From NCBI RefSeq assembly GCF_000787575.1, contig NW_012236500.1:259001-323000 (forward strand): a stretch of DNA of 64,000 bases, in the 5' to 3' direction. Both the position numbers and the translations under genes were made by a program. Origin of the DNA: Acytostelium subglobosum LB1 (Eukaryota; Evosea; Eumycetozoa; Acytosteliales; Acytosteliaceae). The stretch's first letter is position 1. Every line of letters starts with the position of its first letter. This document shows positions 10,481-24,200 of the stretch, one piece after another. The notes beneath the pieces are model-generated. The model was not told the origin of the DNA and made no database searches. It saw nothing but the letters and a program-made list of their open reading frames with translations.

Positions 10481-13400
10481 ATGATTATATATTATAGACA
10501 CAAGACGACGACGACGACGATTATTATATTTAGTATATTTACAACATTGATATTATTATTATTTAGTGGATCATGTACAGCTCATCATCATATTACACAT
10601 GTTCGTAATAATGGTACGGACATTGAAGAATGTGGTTCATCACCAGTTACAGCATGTAGGACAATCAAATATGCTGTGGACAGTTTACCGTATATATGGC
10701 AGGCGAGGGTGCCTTCCGACTCACAGTTTGCCATCATACTTGGCAACGAAACATACAATGCAACAAATAACTTTGGCATAATAGCCAGTAACAAACAATT
10801 TATTATCAAAGGAGTATCCATGAACGATACCGTAATAGATGGTCTTGGAAAATGTACGTACTGTACTTCTCCTCCAAGCATATACATATACTTATACCAA
10901 AGCCAAACACAATAGATCAATGGGTAACAATAACCAATGTATCATTTGTATCATTGTTTGATGTATCCGTTCGCAACTGCTTTACAAATGAGAGCGGGTC
11001 CGTAGCCCGGGTGTTAAATGGCAGCGTGTTTTGGTCGACTAGAGTACGCTATGCCAGGAACAAAAGTTTACAGATTGGCGGTGCCATCTCTGTCCTCAAT
11101 GGTACGTAGGATGTCGAGTATAGCTCTCCCCGCAGAGACATGATCTAACAACAATGAGTGTAGCACGTCTATATGTATCTCGAACAATCTTTAGACTCAA
11201 CTATTCTGGTAGGAATGGTGGAGCAGTATCGTGTAGTTTCTCAATATCATATATCCATTTATCGATATTCATTAGCAACTGGTCAAACTCTGGGAAGGGC
11301 GGTGCACTACACAATGACTTCTCCAACAGTACAGTCAGCTACTCACAATTCTATTATAACCTGGCGGCAAGTAGTGGTGCCATCGACATCAGTAAGTGTC
11401 TCTGGAGAACTTGGGTATGATCAATCACTAAACAATCAGTCAATCAATTATAGATGGATTATACAACACAATAGAATACTGTCGATTCGTTCAGAATAGA
11501 GCAAACGTTGGTGGAGCAGTAGCAGCTTATATCCTTACATTCCTAGAGATGGATAATAACTTGTTAATCGAAAACACTGCCAACTTGACATCTGGCGCAG
11601 TGTTTGTGTCGGCAGAGGCATCGGCCATCATCCACGAATCCATCTTTGACAGGAACTACGCTCCCAACACTGGCATCATCGCGACGCATGCCTCCAGTCC
11701 GCTGTCTATCGAACGATGTATCTTTTACAACTCCAAAAAGGTGGTCAGTGCACAGATTGGTATCTTTGACAGCTATAGCATGATGCGTGTTACCGACTGT
11801 TCATTCCGGAACCTCTCCGGTCCCATCTTCTACTCCAACGCCATGTCCATCTCTGTCATATACTACTCATCATTCAAATGTAATGCATATATGTCAATCA
11901 TTCAATCAATACATCATGCTAACATCCATTCCAACCCATTCCCAATAGATATACCATATACATTAGTACATCTTAAGCATCAAGCTGCAATAGCCATTGC
12001 AGGATGTTATATTGGACCAAACCATCTGAGTAACAGTGCTATTCTATTGGAATTTGGATCATTTGTGGCATTGTTCAACACTACCATGACCAGGAATCGA
12101 GCGCCCAACATGATATCATGTCTATATCAATCACATGTACTGATGTACAATTGTTTCCTCACCAACAACACTGTAGAGAATGCACTTATATTCGCTCGGT
12201 ACGAATACCTAGTGCTATCCAGAGGCAACTACTACGTTGGCAACTTAGGAAAGAATGTAAGTAACCTCTTATATTGATTGATTGATTGAGTGATTAAGTC
12301 GTACTAACATGCTATCCATTCAATCCAGAGGGGATGTGTATTCGAGATTGATCAGACTGGTTCAATGGCAATGATAGAGAGCGTGTATGAAAGTAATGTG
12401 GCGGTATGGGGGCCTATCCTATTCCTCACCACCTCAACTATTATGGGACCGAGTGGCAATGACATTGACTGCCTTCGAGAGACATTCTCAAACAACCATG
12501 CGATACAAGCCGGTCCATTATTCTATTATTATCACAATGTTACCAATCGAGTGATATTCAGTGATGTAAAGATGTTCAACAACACAGACCCGTACTCCAA
12601 CTCGATCATCGCGCGATCCAGCTATGAATACTTCCTTATCAAGATGCCAAGACTATTGTATCCATTCCAGTCGTTCAACATCACTATACAGGCCTACGAC
12701 AACTTTGGTAATCTGATCGTTGGCAGGACAGACCTTGCCTTCTTCATGATACCATGCAAGAATGTCTACATGGAGGGAGTCACATCTGGCACACTAAACG
12801 TCAGTGGACAGGCCATCCTTCAAGACATCAAGATGTCTGCCACCCCTGGCGAGATGTGCAACCTTACCTTTGTATCCGTACCAACTCCATCCATTTGTAA
12901 GTACAATCAATCAATCACTCGATCACCTTACTAACTGATTCAATCAAACTAGATGGTGCATACTACTTGGAGATTGAGTTTACCAAGTGCCCAGACTCAA
13001 TGGTACACTTGGAGACATATGTTTACTTCTGCTTGGACGAGGTGCGCGTGTCTACAACACCAGAGATCATCGCTGGTGTAATACTTTGTGTCCTCCTGGT
13101 ATTCATCATTCTTTGCTTTGTGATCACAATAGTATTCCGCAAGAAGAGAGTGATCAAGTACTCCAATCCCATCTTCCTCTGTATCATCCTCTTTGGCTGC
13201 GCCCTCTGTGTTATCTCTGGTGGTACATTCTTCCTACCAGTCAAGACAATCAACTGCTATGTTCCATTGATCATCTTCCCCTTGTCAATATTCTTGGTGA
13301 CCAACTCTGTCTTTGTTAAACAATTCAGCATGTGGCGATTGGTCGAGGACATTGAATACCTACGAGACACCATCGTCGAGAACAAGTACCTACTCAAGTT

Positions 13401-14580
13401 CGTCGCAGTTCTCATGGTCATACCAGTTGTATGTGTTCAACAGTTGACACCATCATTCATTGTACTAATCAATCATATTTAGATCATCATTGTACTTAGT
13501 ACAACAGTTGTCAAGACAGAGTCATCATACTATTATGACTTTGATAAGCTCAACGCTATATTCTACTGTCGAACCAATCACTACTATGTGTTCCTGATCC
13601 TCTTCCTAGTGTACCAATCAGTCATCCTTCTGTTTGGTTGTTACCTTGTGGTAGTGTGTAGAAAGTTCAGGATGGTCCCTGGTACATTCAACGAAGCAAC
13701 CTATATTGGTATCCTTGTAAGTTCATTCCACTCCATTCATTCAATCAATCATACTCACTCTCCTTCTCCATATTAGATATACAACTACATGATCATTCTT
13801 ATAACATCGACACCATTGATATTCAGTTTCAGGAAGGATCCAACAGCAACCTTCTTGATCATTGAGTTGTGTATAATATTGTTCGTAGCGAGCACTATTA
13901 CATTGGTGTTCTTCCCAAAGTTCAACTTCTTGGTGAGGAACAGAGCAATCATTCAATCATTGAAGAAACATATCGAGGAGCAGGAGAACAGCATCAGGAA
14001 GAACAAGGAGGTGCTCAGGTTCTATCATTTGTACATGGATGGCAATGGCGTGAGCAGGGGCTTCCCCTTAAGCTCCAGTAGTAGTGGCACAAACACTGGA
14101 ACTGGCACTGGAAATGCCAATGACAGCATTGGTGGCAGCAACAGCAGGGCTCGATCCATCTATGACTCAGACGATGAGTACATAGACTTTAATCAACACA
14201 TCGATGACAATAGGATCAGAAACAAGAAGAAGAAGAAGGCATCCAAGAAGGGCAAAGCAACAGAGAATGCTGCTGCTCCTGCTGCAGGTGGTGTTGGGAC
14301 TCCCATCAACAACAACAATATCACTGGCAATGTACAACAGCCTCCGCCACCGCCACCAGCCCCCACTGTACAATATGTTACCACGTTGCCAGAGGATGAG
14401 GTAGATGACGAAGACAACAACACAGGTGACACAATGGACTATCGAGAATATCTACGCAGTTTGGATGGCATCAGGAACAACAGACACAAGAGCAAGTTAT
14501 CGATGAGAGAGACGATGAAGGAGGTAATAAGGAGTCGTAAGTCCAAGTCGGAGCCAGCTTCGCCAGCTCACTTTCAATAA
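10481..14580 (+). CDS. Class C GPCR-like receptor with GGA/FxxN beta-helix ectodomain
   Basis: Eight exons: 10481-10853, 10916-11101, 11164-11391, 11454-12256, 12329-12896, 12953-13428, 13483-13716 and 13777-14580; about 1223 residues. A hydrophobic signal segment lies at 8-33. The ectodomain is rich in N-glycosylation sites and has repeated GGAx/SGAx and FxxN motifs (GGAIS, GGAVS, GGALH, SGAID, GGAVA, SGAVF), the pattern of Chlamydia-type PMP repeats that fold as a parallel beta-helix. The C-terminal third has seven hydrophobic segments with class C landmarks: NPIFLCIILFGC in TM2, SVFVKQFSMWRL after TM3, ATYIGILIYNY in TM6 and FFPKFNFL after TM7. A Lys-, Ser- and Pro-rich cytoplasmic tail follows. 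The typical class C Venus-flytrap domain is absent. A 69-nt intron-like segment (11880-11948, GT...TGCTAACAT...AG, length 3n, no stop) lies inside exon 4 and is probably spliced. The ligand is unknown. Confidence 0.82.
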
Positions 14581-14917
14581 AGCCCAACCAATGTCGTCAG
14601 CAATGGATTGGATTGGATTGACCTTGTACACTGTTGGCGCTTCATTGGCGCCCCACCTCCTGAGCGACCTGTCAATGAGGATGGCAGGCACAACTAAAAA
14701 TATCTTACTTTTTGAAATTTCGAACGATGAGTCGTTTGATCATGTGATGGGTGCGTGTGACCCACTTCATTGATGGGTTCTGCCACAGCCAATCACACAC
14801 ACGGAAAGCAAACATCATTGCTTGCAATGTTTACTTTGGCCCTTTAACTACATATACTACTTACATCATACATATACATATACATACAGATACAAAGAAC
14901 AAACAAACAAACAAATA
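14581..14917. other. Intergenic region
   Basis: 337 bp between receptor and RhoGAP. It includes a GGATT run near 14602-14620 and CATATACATATACATACAGATACA just before the RhoGAP start. No gene seen. Confidence 0.4.
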
Positions 14918-16402
14918 ATGTCTAGGAAACCACTTACAACTCAGTTGTCGTTCAAGGGCATGCCACAGCCTGCTCCACTGCCACCTCCCCTACAGATTCC
15001 GACTGCAACAGCATCGGCACCAATCCCAATTGCAACTCCGACTACACCACCACCAACAATTACACCAAGGACTATTGCTACTTCTTCTTCCTCTATCAAC
15101 ACACACAACAAACAAGCTCCACCTTTACCTCCACCCCGTGATGCCAAGGCCAATGTTAAGTCGGCAGTCATCTCCACCAAGCTCAAGAAATTCTTCACCA
15201 ATCGTCCATCACGTGACTCACTCTACCAGCGACACATCCTAAGTGCGCCCTACAACTCCTCCAATCTATCCTACTACAACGTATTCAAGATAATCGGAGC
15301 ACTAAAGAATGCAAATGGTATGTTTGAGCGAGTGATTGATTGAATGAGTGTGTGGGTGGGGTGAGGCTTTGCCCTGCCCCACCCACCTAGGAATGATTCC
15401 AATCAATCATGTGATCACACTCTTACCCCTTCCCAACAGTTGTAAACACAGAGGGTATCTTTAGGATAAATGGAAATGCAGAGACAATAAGGACACTTTG
15501 GATATCACTCAATACAGCAGAGTTGAATTTAGAGATACCACATACACATCATGATCTGGCTGGTCTGCTGAAGTTATACTTGAGGGAGACCAAGTTCCCA
15601 CTGGTACCCATTGAGCTATTGCCAAACAAGACGACACCGACCCGTGTTGATGGCATCAAAGAGCTAGTTGGCAAACTTCCAGATGACAACATCCGAGTGT
15701 TGGCCTACCTCATTGGTTACCTCGAGCAACTCACACAAAATAGTCAAGTCAACAAGATGAACTCTGTCGCGCTAGGAGTATGTATATTGATTGATTGGCA
15801 TGGAAACTATGACTCACTCAATCACTCAATCACTCACCTCCAGGTATGCTTCGCGCCAAACATCATCAGATCAATCAGTACAAACTCAAGCAATACTGTT
15901 AATATAGCACCAGATTCGTTGAATCAGATACAGAACTATTGTAACTTGATCACAACCATAATAGATAATAGGGAATCAATATTCAGACCATATGACAGTA
16001 TAATCAATGGAAGTGAACAGCTGGACAAGATTGACACTGCAGTCTACTCTTCATCACCATGCGATGAGTACATCAATGAGATACCTCCTCCACCACCTCT
16101 GCCAATCTTTGACAGCACTGGAAGTCTCAGTCCAATCTCTCCACTCTACGACGAGCTCACCAACGAACTGATCGAGTGTGTAACCTGTGGCAAGAAGGAC
16201 ATCATAGTCGGTAGGCTAACAAATCTCTTTGTCTCTGGTATGTATTATTCGAATAATCAGCGAGTCTAATTCCAGGATAACTGGAACTAACCCATCCAAT
16301 CATTCAATCAAACAAATCACAGATCCAGACAACCTTAAACTCTTTTTGAAGGATATGGGAGTAGACTGCTTGGTATCATTGCTGGAAGTCATCCTGACCT
16401 AG
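14918..16402 (+). CDS. RhoGAP-domain protein
   Basis: Four exons: 14918-15317, 15440-15777, 15844-16237 and 16323-16402; 403 residues. A Pro/Thr/Ala-rich N-terminus (to about 85) with PPLPPP motifs could bind SH3 or profilin. The RhoGAP domain follows: GIFRINGN carries the catalytic arginine finger, [12 protein letters not shown] is the conserved helix, and [15 protein letters not shown] is the MNxxNLAxxFxPNL-type motif. This last motif is only formed when 15778-15843 is removed. That 66-nt intron is 3n long and stop-free, so naive ORF calling keeps it. The protein should accelerate GTP hydrolysis by Rho/Rac GTPases at the actin cortex. The start at 14918 (context AAATAATG) is preferred over an upstream in-frame ATG at 14822, which would add an unlikely Tyr/Thr-rich leader. 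Confidence 0.88.
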
Positions 16403-16574
16403 GGCACCAGAGTAGAACTGATCGATCGAACGTGGCAGCCAGCCATTTATTTATTCATTCATGAACAATGATGTACATCTCAATAACAACTCAACAAACG
16501 TTTGGCTACCATCATCATTATCATTCTAGGAGGAGTGTATAAGGGTCTTTATTCAATCTGAATGGTTGCCCTCA

Positions 16575-19500
16575 TTAGTTGTCATCAACATCATCCGATG
16601 TGAGAGTTGAGTCATCCTCATCATCGTCGTCGTCGTCATCTGCATCGTCATCGCTTGTGATGGTGAAGTCTGATGTATCAACCTCATCGTCGTGTTCGTT
16701 GGATTGCTGTTGCTTTACGCTTTCATCGTCCTCCAATGTTGATGTTGTTGCATGTGTCGATGGCACACCAGATGCGTTGTTGGAGTAGACCAGTGAACAT
16801 TTACGTAGTATACCACTGACTGCCACATGTTCATGATGTTCACTAATCAATCTAGACTTGGCCAACATCTTCCTATTGGTAGTTGCATAGTTTGTTGTTG
16901 TCGTTGTTGTCATTATTGAGTTGTCCTCAATACTATCACTACTACTGTTGATGCTTGTTGACAGCCTTGCACTTGGATTGGCATGTATCCAAGAGTCTCC
17001 GACCTTTGAAGGCGATGGACGAACTGATGAGAGGAACTGGCTGCGTATCTTTTGAACATTGCTCTTGCGCTCGTCAAAGTACTGGTTGATGGCGGTGATC
17101 CACTCACGCACATCATCCTCGGCGTCGGCCACCATCATGTAAGTTCGATTGTTTGTCACCACATTGAACGACTTTGATTCGTAGGACACTGACTCGATCG
17201 TCGAGCCCAACAATGGAATCGTTCCCAATTGAGTCGTAGAGCTCTGATGCTTCAAATAGAACAAATAGCCATTCTCCAGAATGAACCATCTCCTCTTCCA
17301 AGTTTTAACAAAGTTGCCCACCTTTGTCAAGTATCCTTCCTTCTTGATGTCATTCCTCATCAATGCGATCTAAACGTTGGTTGATTGATTAGTAAGCTGG
17401 GCGGTCATGGCCATTGGGTGCGTGGGACATACATGTTGTAGCCTGTTGGCTTGTGAATGAAGTTGGAAGGACTTGGTCGTGGGGAGTAGGGATGTGAGGG
17501 ATGGGGACCGATGGGCAGGTGATCCGGTTGTCTCAGCGAGGCGCTTGCTAGATCGTTCTGGTGTGCTGGTGGCGAGTGGCGAGCTGGTATCATGCTGAGT
17601 AGCACCTTTATAAAGGTCCTCCATCTGTACACCACCGCCACCCTCCACGGCAGTCTCCTCTTCCTCATCCTTCTCCATTGACAGGATGTTCTTTCGTTCC
17701 AACAATAGTTGCTCGATGCGTTTCTTGCGATCGCTCACTATTCCATCCTCAATCACACCGGTTGGTGCGACCTTTACGCTTGCTCTTGACGAGGCTCCTC
17801 GAGGAGCCTTTCTTCGCTTTGATGTCTTGGGTGAGTGTACACCACCAACAGTGCCACTGCCTCCATTAGCCATCGATTCAAAGAAGAACTGTTTCTCTTC
17901 GAATGTCAAACCCTCTTGTTCCTTGATATTCTCCAATATCTTCAATCTATTCTCTTTGGCCGATTGATCACATTCCAACAAAGTGTTTATCGTCTCCTGG
18001 ATCAACAATGGCCATTCAGTGTTGACTCCATCCATCAAGAATATACAACTGAGTGTAGGACTGAACACCTCGCATGTCATATTATAGACTTGATTGATTG
18101 ATTGAACGGGTCAGTGGAGCTCGAGTCTGAATTAACGTTTGTGTACTTACTCTCCAATGTCCTGATCTTGATCCACACTTCGGATAGCTGGATCTGTCTC
18201 CAGTACTTGTTATTTACAGCATAGACGATAATGTCATTGAAGAGGTATACTGTGACCTTCTTCTTCTTTGGTACACCTTCCGAGTTGATCACCAATCGAT
18301 CAAGTTCAGCAGACTTTACCAACTTCCTATTCGGTTGTATAATATCCTGTTTGAGTGTTATTGATTGATTGAATGAGTTAGTGAGTTAGTGATAGAGTGA
18401 TATTTGATGATGGGAGGGTGGACTTACAGCTGCCTTTGATCCAAGTGTTTGTTGGATTACTGCCAATGATATTTGGGAATCGTTGTCGCCTCCATTGTTG
18501 TTGGTTGTTTGATTTACATATGATACAACATCTTTCATCACGAGCTTGGCTGCAATGAGACCTTCGCGCTCACTCTCATTGGTAGGAGTGTACTGGATCA
18601 ATTCCTCCAGCAACAAGATATATCTTGGTAATCTCTGCACTGGCATGATCATCAAATCATTCAAGTCCAACTTCTTTGCTTGGGGATTATATTTACATTG
18701 CTACAATGAGGAGTGGAATGGATGTCAGTGATCATTCAATCATTAAATCAATCAATCAATCAAGAGTACATACATTTAGAAATGTCCTAAACTTCTTGCT
18801 GTTTGTTGTGTGATGCTTGATGGCCTTGAGTGCTTTGTTGTAATAGTTGTGTACAAAGATGGAGTATATCTTTAGGAATGGTCCCAACTCAATGAATATG
18901 TCTGATAGTATGATTATGGAAGATGCTGAAGGGGTTGTTCCAGATGTTGATACTGATTGCTCCAAGGATAATTGATCCATGGATGATTGATCCGGGGACT
19001 CAGGAGGAGCAGCGGGCGTCGTCGTGGTCATTGTGCCAACTTCCAGGGGTTGTTGTTGTTGTGATGATACAGTGTCAGGTGATAATGGGCCAGTGGCAGA
19101 GGCAGGGGCGGAGAATGAAGGTGAGGGTACTGTGACTATGGGTCTGATTGAAGTTGATGATGATGTTGTGTCCAAACGTGATTTGAGTTTGGCCAACATC
19201 TCATCATTGGCAGATTTGATTGATTCGATGTTTGCAAATATTGAATCGATCTCTTCAGTTGACAAGATGTCCATTGTCTTTAGTGATGCCAGATATACAT
19301 TGACCAACACCGACAAGAATGTATTATATGCCAACTCTGTAGACAATATCTCTTTAAGTATATTCGTTCTCTTTTGTATAATATTGAGTTTGTTATTATT
19401 GTTGTTAAGAGTGTTGTTGTTAAGAAGGTCGTTGTTGATTGGACTGCCACTACCACTACCACTTCGATGCATTGATGTGTTTAACATTCGCCTTGACTTT

Positions 19501-19676
19501 GATGATGGTATTATTACACTATGTGTCGAGGGAGATGACTTTGCAGGGGAGTATGACAACGTTGATGCTGTATGTTGTATCCCATAATCAATGTCCAATG
19601 CTACAGATGTTTGATTCTGCTGATGTACTTCATCATCATCTTTAAGTATTGATGTTGGTGATGTTGTTTCATTCAT
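16575..19676 (-). CDS. RhoGEF with DH-PH and C-terminal PH domain
   Basis: Five exons on the minus strand: 18774-19676, 18428-18700, 18151-18346, 17433-18088 and 16575-17369; 940 residues. After a Ser/Asn-rich N-terminus, the DH domain begins at about residue 105 (ILKEILSTELAYNTFL) and ends with the hallmark LNDLMIMPVQRLPRYILLLEEL, which is rebuilt by the exon 1/2 join. A Ser/Thr/Pro/Gln-rich insert splits the DH domain. The first PH domain contains KKVTVYLFNDIIVYA. A Lys/Ser-rich linker leads to a second PH domain (KKEGYLTKVGNFVKTWKRRWFIL ending in VREWITAINQYF). The tail is an Asp/Ser acid run. DH-PH proteins catalyse GDP release from Rho/Rac GTPases; the second PH probably binds phosphoinositides. 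It converges on the RhoGAP gene with 172 bp between stops. Confidence 0.9.
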
Positions 19677-21263
19677 TATTACAATAATATCACTAACTAG
19701 TTATAAATATAATGAATGATTGAATGAAAGATAGATCAGCTATCAGGTCATTTTATCCAACAAGATGGATACCTTAACCAAAATATCAAAGCCCCGTTAT
19801 TGGACCCAACACACACATGGTCCCCAACAATGTCCAATCTCAACAAAAGCTCGATGTGACTTGCAAAGGAATGATGTTTGCAGTGGGCCAAAGCATACAC
19901 AACTCGATCCAAAAATTTTCGACCTCCGATTAACTGGACTAGCTGGATGTATCATTCTAATGAAGTATACAGTGGTTTGACAATTCCATTGACAAGTCTA
20001 AGATGTACACCAATCAGACCAAGGTTACAGTTGATCATCATCATTGTCACAATGTATCGTATCCCAGGGATAACATATACCTAAACCAACTTACAACATC
20101 AATCAATCAACTTCACTTAAGATCTAAAGTGTGTGATGATCAACAATCACCTAAGTTGGAGAACTTGATGAAGTGAAGTGTGATCAATCAGTCAAACAAA
20201 GAAAGAATCATTAGCAAGATAATGGAAGATTCAAGTTGGATGATGATGATGATGATGTGTTGTGGGTGTGATCAGTGTCGCTCATCAATCATCATCGTGA
20301 TCACAAAATAAGCAATCACTTATTCGAAACAGGGATTGATTGAATCAAGATGAATGGGCTGGATGCCATATATCTTGTGTCTTCGGTCAGTGAATAGTCT
20401 GTCAACTCATTCATTCATTCATTCATTCATTCATTCATTGCCAGCACACACACACACACACACACTAACAGACATACACATTCGCTTGTCAATGTTGGGA
20501 TTGACCACACGACTACAACTACGAATCACTCACACTCACTCTCACACCCGACCACCACTACCACTTCCAACAACAGACTGACGGACAGACATTGAATGTC
20601 CTCATTTTGTCATTGTCTTGACTTGTCTTTGCATATGTATGACTGACAGACTGACTGACACATGACATACATGGCGAGTTTAATTAATCATTGACACACC
20701 AACTTGTTGTTGTTGTTGTTTGGCGGGCTGCAGGCACTCAAGCAAATGGTAGCACCTGACCTGACTGCACTCACTGCACTGCACTGCACTAGACTGAACA
20801 GAGTTGGATGTATGGACGGATGGATGGATAGATGGAATAATCATCATTCAGGCAGTTCCATATCCACCCTAGGTAGATATCGAGCGAAACACCAGTTCGT
20901 GGTTTGCCACCCAGTAGTTCCTCCTCTTCTCAAGTGACCCTAACAAGCTATCTAGCTCTATCTACAAACTCGAAAGGTAGGTGCAATCTCTCTATTCCCT
21001 CATTCCCTCATTCATTCATTCATTCAACCACGACAATGACTTGGTAGACTACACAAACACAACAACAAACACAATCGCTACACTCATACATACTAATCCA
21101 AAAGTTATCAAACAAAGTAAAAGTAGTAGAGTAGAGTAGAGTAAATCATCAACAAGGAAGTACTTACTTACTTACATACTTACTCAACATTAGTAGTATT
21201 ATCATCAATCAATCATACTTACTACTATAATATATATAATATATACAAGAGAGAGAGATAGAG
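19677..21263. other. Long intergenic region upstream of noxC
   Basis: 1.6 kb with no supportable ORF. Besides the microsatellites listed separately it holds GATGAT runs near 20240, ATTC runs at 21000-21025, GTAGAGTAGAGTAGAG at about 21127-21142 and TATATA near 21230-21243, just upstream of the noxC start. Confidence 0.5.
20408..20465. repeat. Microsatellites (CATT)n and (CA)n
   Basis: Eight CATT units (20408-20439) followed, after five bases, by about ten CA units (20445-20465). Confidence 0.9.
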
Positions 21264-24200
21264 ATGGATAATCCATTAGCAAGGATACAGGAGTTTAGAC
21301 ATCCCATAATCGAAATGTTGGGTAATCCTATGCTTGGATCAAGTTTAAATGAGTTGCCACAGATAGGTGTCAACAGAAGTAACTCATCCAATATGTTGAC
21401 AACAGACTTTCAAACTCTATTAGTACAGAAGTATAAAGGTACCTAGATCAATCTCATACTTCAACTCAAACTCATCATTCAAACTCAACTCACTCACCTC
21501 ACCCATTCAAACAAACATAATCAAAATAGAGAATGAACAAACAATTAGAGAATATATAAGGTGTAAGACTATGGATGATAGAAAGAGATATTTGGCAATT
21601 GATAAGGAGACATTTGGAATATTGTTCAAGATACAGGAGACACATACTCGTGATACAATGTTTATAGTCTTTGAACAAATGTTCAGGAGGAGTTTTCAAT
21701 TCCCTCATAAGCCAGCAGCAGCAGTGATCAACAAAGACAACAGTGACAACAACAAGATGGCAGTTGGAACGAGGGAACCTCCAAAGATAAAGTGGGGCAA
21801 CATCAATAATCACATCATCAACAACAATAATAACAATATAAATACAAGTGGAGGTAGTCATAATAGCGATAATAGTAATACAAGTTTCAGGTACAATCCA
21901 GGTGGACAAGATAGTAGTGATAATAGTAGTAGCACATCAGGGGCATCACCACAATCGAATATATTGAGGGACCCTATCCATGGATCATTTCCAATTGAGA
22001 TACCATCACACAATCAAGACAGTCCAAGAAGCGATATATCAACACTGTCCAATCCATCAAGTTCATGTACTACTGCCACCAACAATACCAACAACAGCTG
22101 TAGTACTACGAGCAGTCCAGACAGCAACTCTATATTATCAGCGGCAGAGAGTCCTTGGGACAGGAAACTGGTTGGACAGGACAGTCCTGTGGTAGTCACA
22201 CATCCATCACCTGGCATCATATCAGAGTGTTACCCGGAGCAACGATCAAAGATGGCAGAGGTTGTAGAAATATTATCATCACCAATGACTTCGGATAGTG
22301 AGTCAGACCGAGAACCAGAACATATAATAGATAGTACCATTACCACACCCGAGACGACACCAACATCATCATCACAATCACATACCAGTCATCAGTGGAC
22401 TGCCAGTCGAGTCCAGGCATTGAGTGATCGCCTGAACCAACCAAACCCCAACCCCACCACAGACTCCAACACTATCACCAATACAGACGCCAACACAGAC
22501 TCCAACACAATCCCCAACAACAATGTAGTTCGAGCCAATAATAGGAAGTCCAAATCATACAGGTTCAAGAGTCTGAGGCGAATGAGACGCGATAAGGATA
22601 TTAGTATCAACTTGTTCGAATTGGTCAATTATGTCTATGTGTTGATGTCAAAGATTGGAACAAAGGAGGATAGGATACAGAGTATATTCAATCTATACGA
22701 TGTCTTTAACAAGGGATACATCGATCGATACGACCTAAAGAGTGCACTCTACTATCGAACCAAACAGAATGGATTTGAACTGTCCGAGCTCACCTTGGAG
22801 AACCTCGTTGACAACCTATTTGAACAATTCGACAAGAACATGGATGGACGTATTGACTTTAGTGAGTTCCGCGAGGAGATGATCCTTGATGCGACCAACA
22901 CTCCAGTCAAGCCAGCGATCGATACTGACTCGTTAAAGGTGAGTATCCACTGATTGATGTACATATTAGGAAATAATCGTTAACTCATTCAATCAATCAA
23001 TCAAACAGAGCCATGGTATTCGTACATACTTCAGGATCGAGGGAATCAAGGCATTCTACATCGGATTACTTTGTCTAATCAACATTGGATTGATGTTCTA
23101 TTCATTCTACACAAGTAAGTTTGATCGATCAATAATACCAGGAATCATCACTAAACTAACAATCAATCAAATGAAGCTCGAACACATAATATTAGACAGG
23201 TAGATTTGTTTGGTGTTGGACTTTATGTAACGAGGATGGCTGCCACTTTGGTAAAGTTCAATGCATCAGTGATAGTGTTGACAATGTGTAAACAGATGGC
23301 GACATGGATGCGTGGAACTAGGCTGAGGCATATATTCCCACTGGACAAATCAATGACCTTTCACAAGTTGTTTGCTGCAGTCATCACAATTGCCTCGTTG
23401 ATACATAGTATTGGATGGGGAGTTGGATTCTACGTGGCGATGAAGAAGAACGACGAGATGTTCTTTGAAGGTCTTGGCAAGAGATTCACCACACGGCCCA
23501 CCTACGGATCATTGATGTTTGGAAGTGTTCCAGGCATCACCGGTATGATCATGTTAGGTATCCTCATAATCATTGGCATCACATCTCAGAAGAGGTTCAG
23601 ACAGAGGTTCTTCGAGGTATGTTGCGGGACTGGATGGGACGCGACTGGACTGAACTGGACTAACAAGCTCATACACCAAATTGTTAGGGCTTCTATTACA
23701 CTCATCACTTGTTCATTGTATTCTATGCATTGTTGTTGATACATGGATGCAAGGGGTGGATATGCCCCGCTTCGTTCTGGCAATGGTTCATACTTCCAGC
23801 AGTGTTGTATGTTGTGGATCGTGCCTTCCGTCTGTTCAAGAGGACTCATCGTGTCACAGTTGTCAACTGCTCACTCAAGAACTCAAGAGTGATCAATCTT
23901 ACATTCGCCAGACCAAGCTCGTTCAAGTACAAACCTGGCCAATTCATCTTGATCAATGTGCCACAGATATCCAAGCTTCAATGGCATCCATTCACCATGA
24001 CATCATCCCCAATGGAGTCCACGGTTAGCGTACACATGCGAGTCACTGGTGGATGGACACAACAGCTACACGACTACCTTCGAGATCTCGAGACACAGAC
24101 GGCAGGAGAACAGACAAAGGATGTAGAGAAGGGTGAAGGAGGGCCATCCTCTGGCGGTACCTTTGAGATCAATGTAGATGGACCATTTGGATCATCCACT

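Noticed and set aside
14822-14917. Upstream in-frame ATG extension of the RhoGAP
   Set aside because: The added residues are Tyr/Thr-rich from a TACATATACATA repeat, and the ATG at 14918 has the typical A-rich context.
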